14,411 bases of DNA from assembly GCA_017477855.1 (NCBI GenBank), contig JAFUUN010000091.1:1-14411 (forward strand), in the 5' to 3' direction. This DNA is from Rickettsiales bacterium (GTDB lineage Bacteria; Pseudomonadota; Alphaproteobacteria; Rickettsiales; Deianiraeaceae). Position numbers and translations under genes: made by a program. The notes beneath the pieces were generated by a model. It did no database searches. It was not told the origin of the DNA and saw only the letters and a program-made list of their open reading frames with translations. Below are positions 13,392 to 14,411 of this stretch, piece after piece (positions within the stretch are counted from its first letter, which is position 1; every line of letters begins with the position of its first letter).

Positions 13392-14225
13392 ATGCAAACA
13401 CAGACAACAAACGATCAGCAACCAGATCTTGATTTCGCAAAAGTATTGAGTGAGATTAACGGTGCTTCAAAGAAAAATCAAGTTGATGCAATAAAGAAGG
13501 CACAACAGGTAAAATCTGACAATCCGAAGATTGAAAATTATATAAATTTTCCACAAGAAACTGCAAGTGATGAAGAGAAAAAAAAGTTTAAAGCTCAAAT
13601 AGGAAAATATATTATGTATGTTGCTTGTGGTTTTGCAAGTAGAGAACTTGGAAAGCACAGAATTGGTTCTAATAAAGGTGTTCGCCAGAATTTCCGTCAC
13701 TTTTCAGATAAAAGTTTTGCAAAAGATTTAGGAAAGTTGGTCTATGATCCATGTTGTGGATGTAAAACTGTTGATGCAAATTACAAATTCTTCAATGTTA
13801 GTAAAATCTGTTGGTCAAGAGGCAGAAAAGAAGCAATGTCCATTAACTCACGATTGAGTGAATTGGGGCGTAGCGTTGTTAAATATTGCAATAATAATTG
13901 TAGTAGTGAACAAGAAATCAAAGAAGCAACGCAAAATATACTTAAACAGGCTATGGATTGTTGTAAAGCAATATCAGCAGAATGTGGCAAGATGGGATGC
14001 AAAGGACTTGATTTTGTTCCTGGATACGGATGGATAAATCCTTCATGGAGACTAACTATGGGACATGGAGGTAGATACCTAAAAAAAGGGGTTGATAGGT
14101 TGTTTGGTAAAATGGGGGTTAAGTGTTGTACTTGGAATAGTTTTTCGCATGATCAGAGTAAATACGACAATGCATTTAAAAGTCTTAGTGATGCAGCCAA
14201 ACCACAACAAACGGAATTGAAGTAG
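13392..14225 (+). CDS. Unrecognised cysteine-rich protein
   Basis: 277 residues, no family recognised. There is no signal peptide and no clear membrane segment. The first 70 residues are polar and charged, probably helical or disordered. From residue 77 on there are 13 cysteines, many in pairs or short spacings: DPCCGCK, YCNNNC, MDCCKAISAEC followed by KMGCKG, and VKCCTW. The spacing suggests metal binding or disulfides, but no named zinc motif fits. A Gly/aromatic segment (DFVPGYGWINPSW) lies near residue 220. The leader GGTTTTAATATTTTTAATT before the ATG resembles those of the other three unrecognised genes. Its TAG is immediately followed by the stop codon of lon on the other strand. Confidence 0.7.
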   Translation: MQTQTTNDQQPDLDFAKVLSEINGASKKNQVDAIKKAQQVKSDNPKIENYINFPQETASDEEKKKFKAQIGKYIMYVACGFASRELGKHRIGSNKGVRQNFRHFSDKSFAKDLGKLVYDPCCGCKTVDANYKFFNVSKICWSRGRKEAMSINSRLSELGRSVVKYCNNNCSSEQEIKEATQNILKQAMDCCKAISAECGKMGCKGLDFVPGYGWINPSWRLTMGHGGRYLKKGVDRLFGKMGVKCCTWNSFSHDQSKYDNAFKSLSDAAKPQQTELK

Positions 14226-14411
14226 TTATACTTTCACCCTCTCTATCACCTCCTCAATCCTGCTGCAAGGATGAATTTTCAGCTTGCTGATAATATCCTG
14301 CGGCAGCTCCTCCAAATCTTTTTTGTTGTCTTTTGGAATGATAACCTCTTTCACCCCACTGCGGACAGCTGATGTGAGTTTTTCCCTCAACCCACCAATT
14401 GGCAGAACCGC
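14226..14411 (-). CDS. lon: ATP-dependent protease Lon, C-terminal end (rest outside window)
   Basis: 61 residues plus stop on the minus strand. LPIGGLREKLTSAVRSGVKE followed by VIIPKDNKKDLEELP is the end of the Lon protease domain. The second charged residue pair of LREKL includes the catalytic lysine equivalent to E. coli Lys722; the serine partner lies outside the window. Lon degrades misfolded and regulatory proteins in the cytosol. It converges with the Cys-rich gene and their stop codons are adjacent with no gap. Confidence 0.96.
   Translation of the reverse strand, partial: AVLPIGGLREKLTSAVRSGVKEVIIPKDNKKDLEELPQDIISKLKIHPCSRIEEVIERVKV

Overview
The window is AT-rich, tightly packed bacterial DNA, most likely from an alphaproteobacterium, perhaps a host-associated or reduced-genome one. 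The envelope genes point to a Gram-negative cell: an LptF/LptG-like permease, LpxI (the lipid A enzyme typical of alphaproteobacteria), a BamE-like lipoprotein and a DedA protein. glyA, hemW, tRNA-Val(GAC), bS21 and lon complete the conserved set. The taxon is an inference; no rRNA or other phylogenetic marker is present. Most start codons lack a clear Shine-Dalgarno sequence.

Layout. 1-752: 3' part of glyA. 946-4108: a three-gene operon with 2-nt spacings: a DapD-like protein with altered active site, a membrane-anchored protein with two FKBP-like folds, and an LptF/LptG-like permease. tRNA-Val(GAC) on the minus strand abuts the permease stop codon. 4393-5550: hemW. 5599-7469: two unrecognised polar proteins, each ending just before an lpxI 3' end; the first copy of that end is a decayed fragment, the second belongs to intact lpxI (7473-8315, minus). 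8508-9731 (minus): an unrecognised protein with a Met/Asn-rich middle. Then bamE and a quinone oxidoreductase (plus), and on the minus strand a membrane methyltransferase, an elongated bS21 and a DedA protein. 13392-14225: a Cys-rich unrecognised protein. 14226-14411: C-terminus of Lon (minus).

Two patterns cut across the genes. First, a GC-rich palindromic repeat of about 80-110 bp occurs six times between genes, plus a seventh decayed copy. The inner arms differ from copy to copy yet remain complementary within each copy, and most copies lie just 3' of a gene in one orientation relative to it. Second, the four unrecognised soluble-looking proteins share a leader directly before the ATG (A/G-G-TTTTA then a T-rich run) that the conserved genes lack, suggesting a common expression class. 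These two patterns, and the DapD-like/FKBP-like/permease operon, are the best candidates for undescribed biology here.
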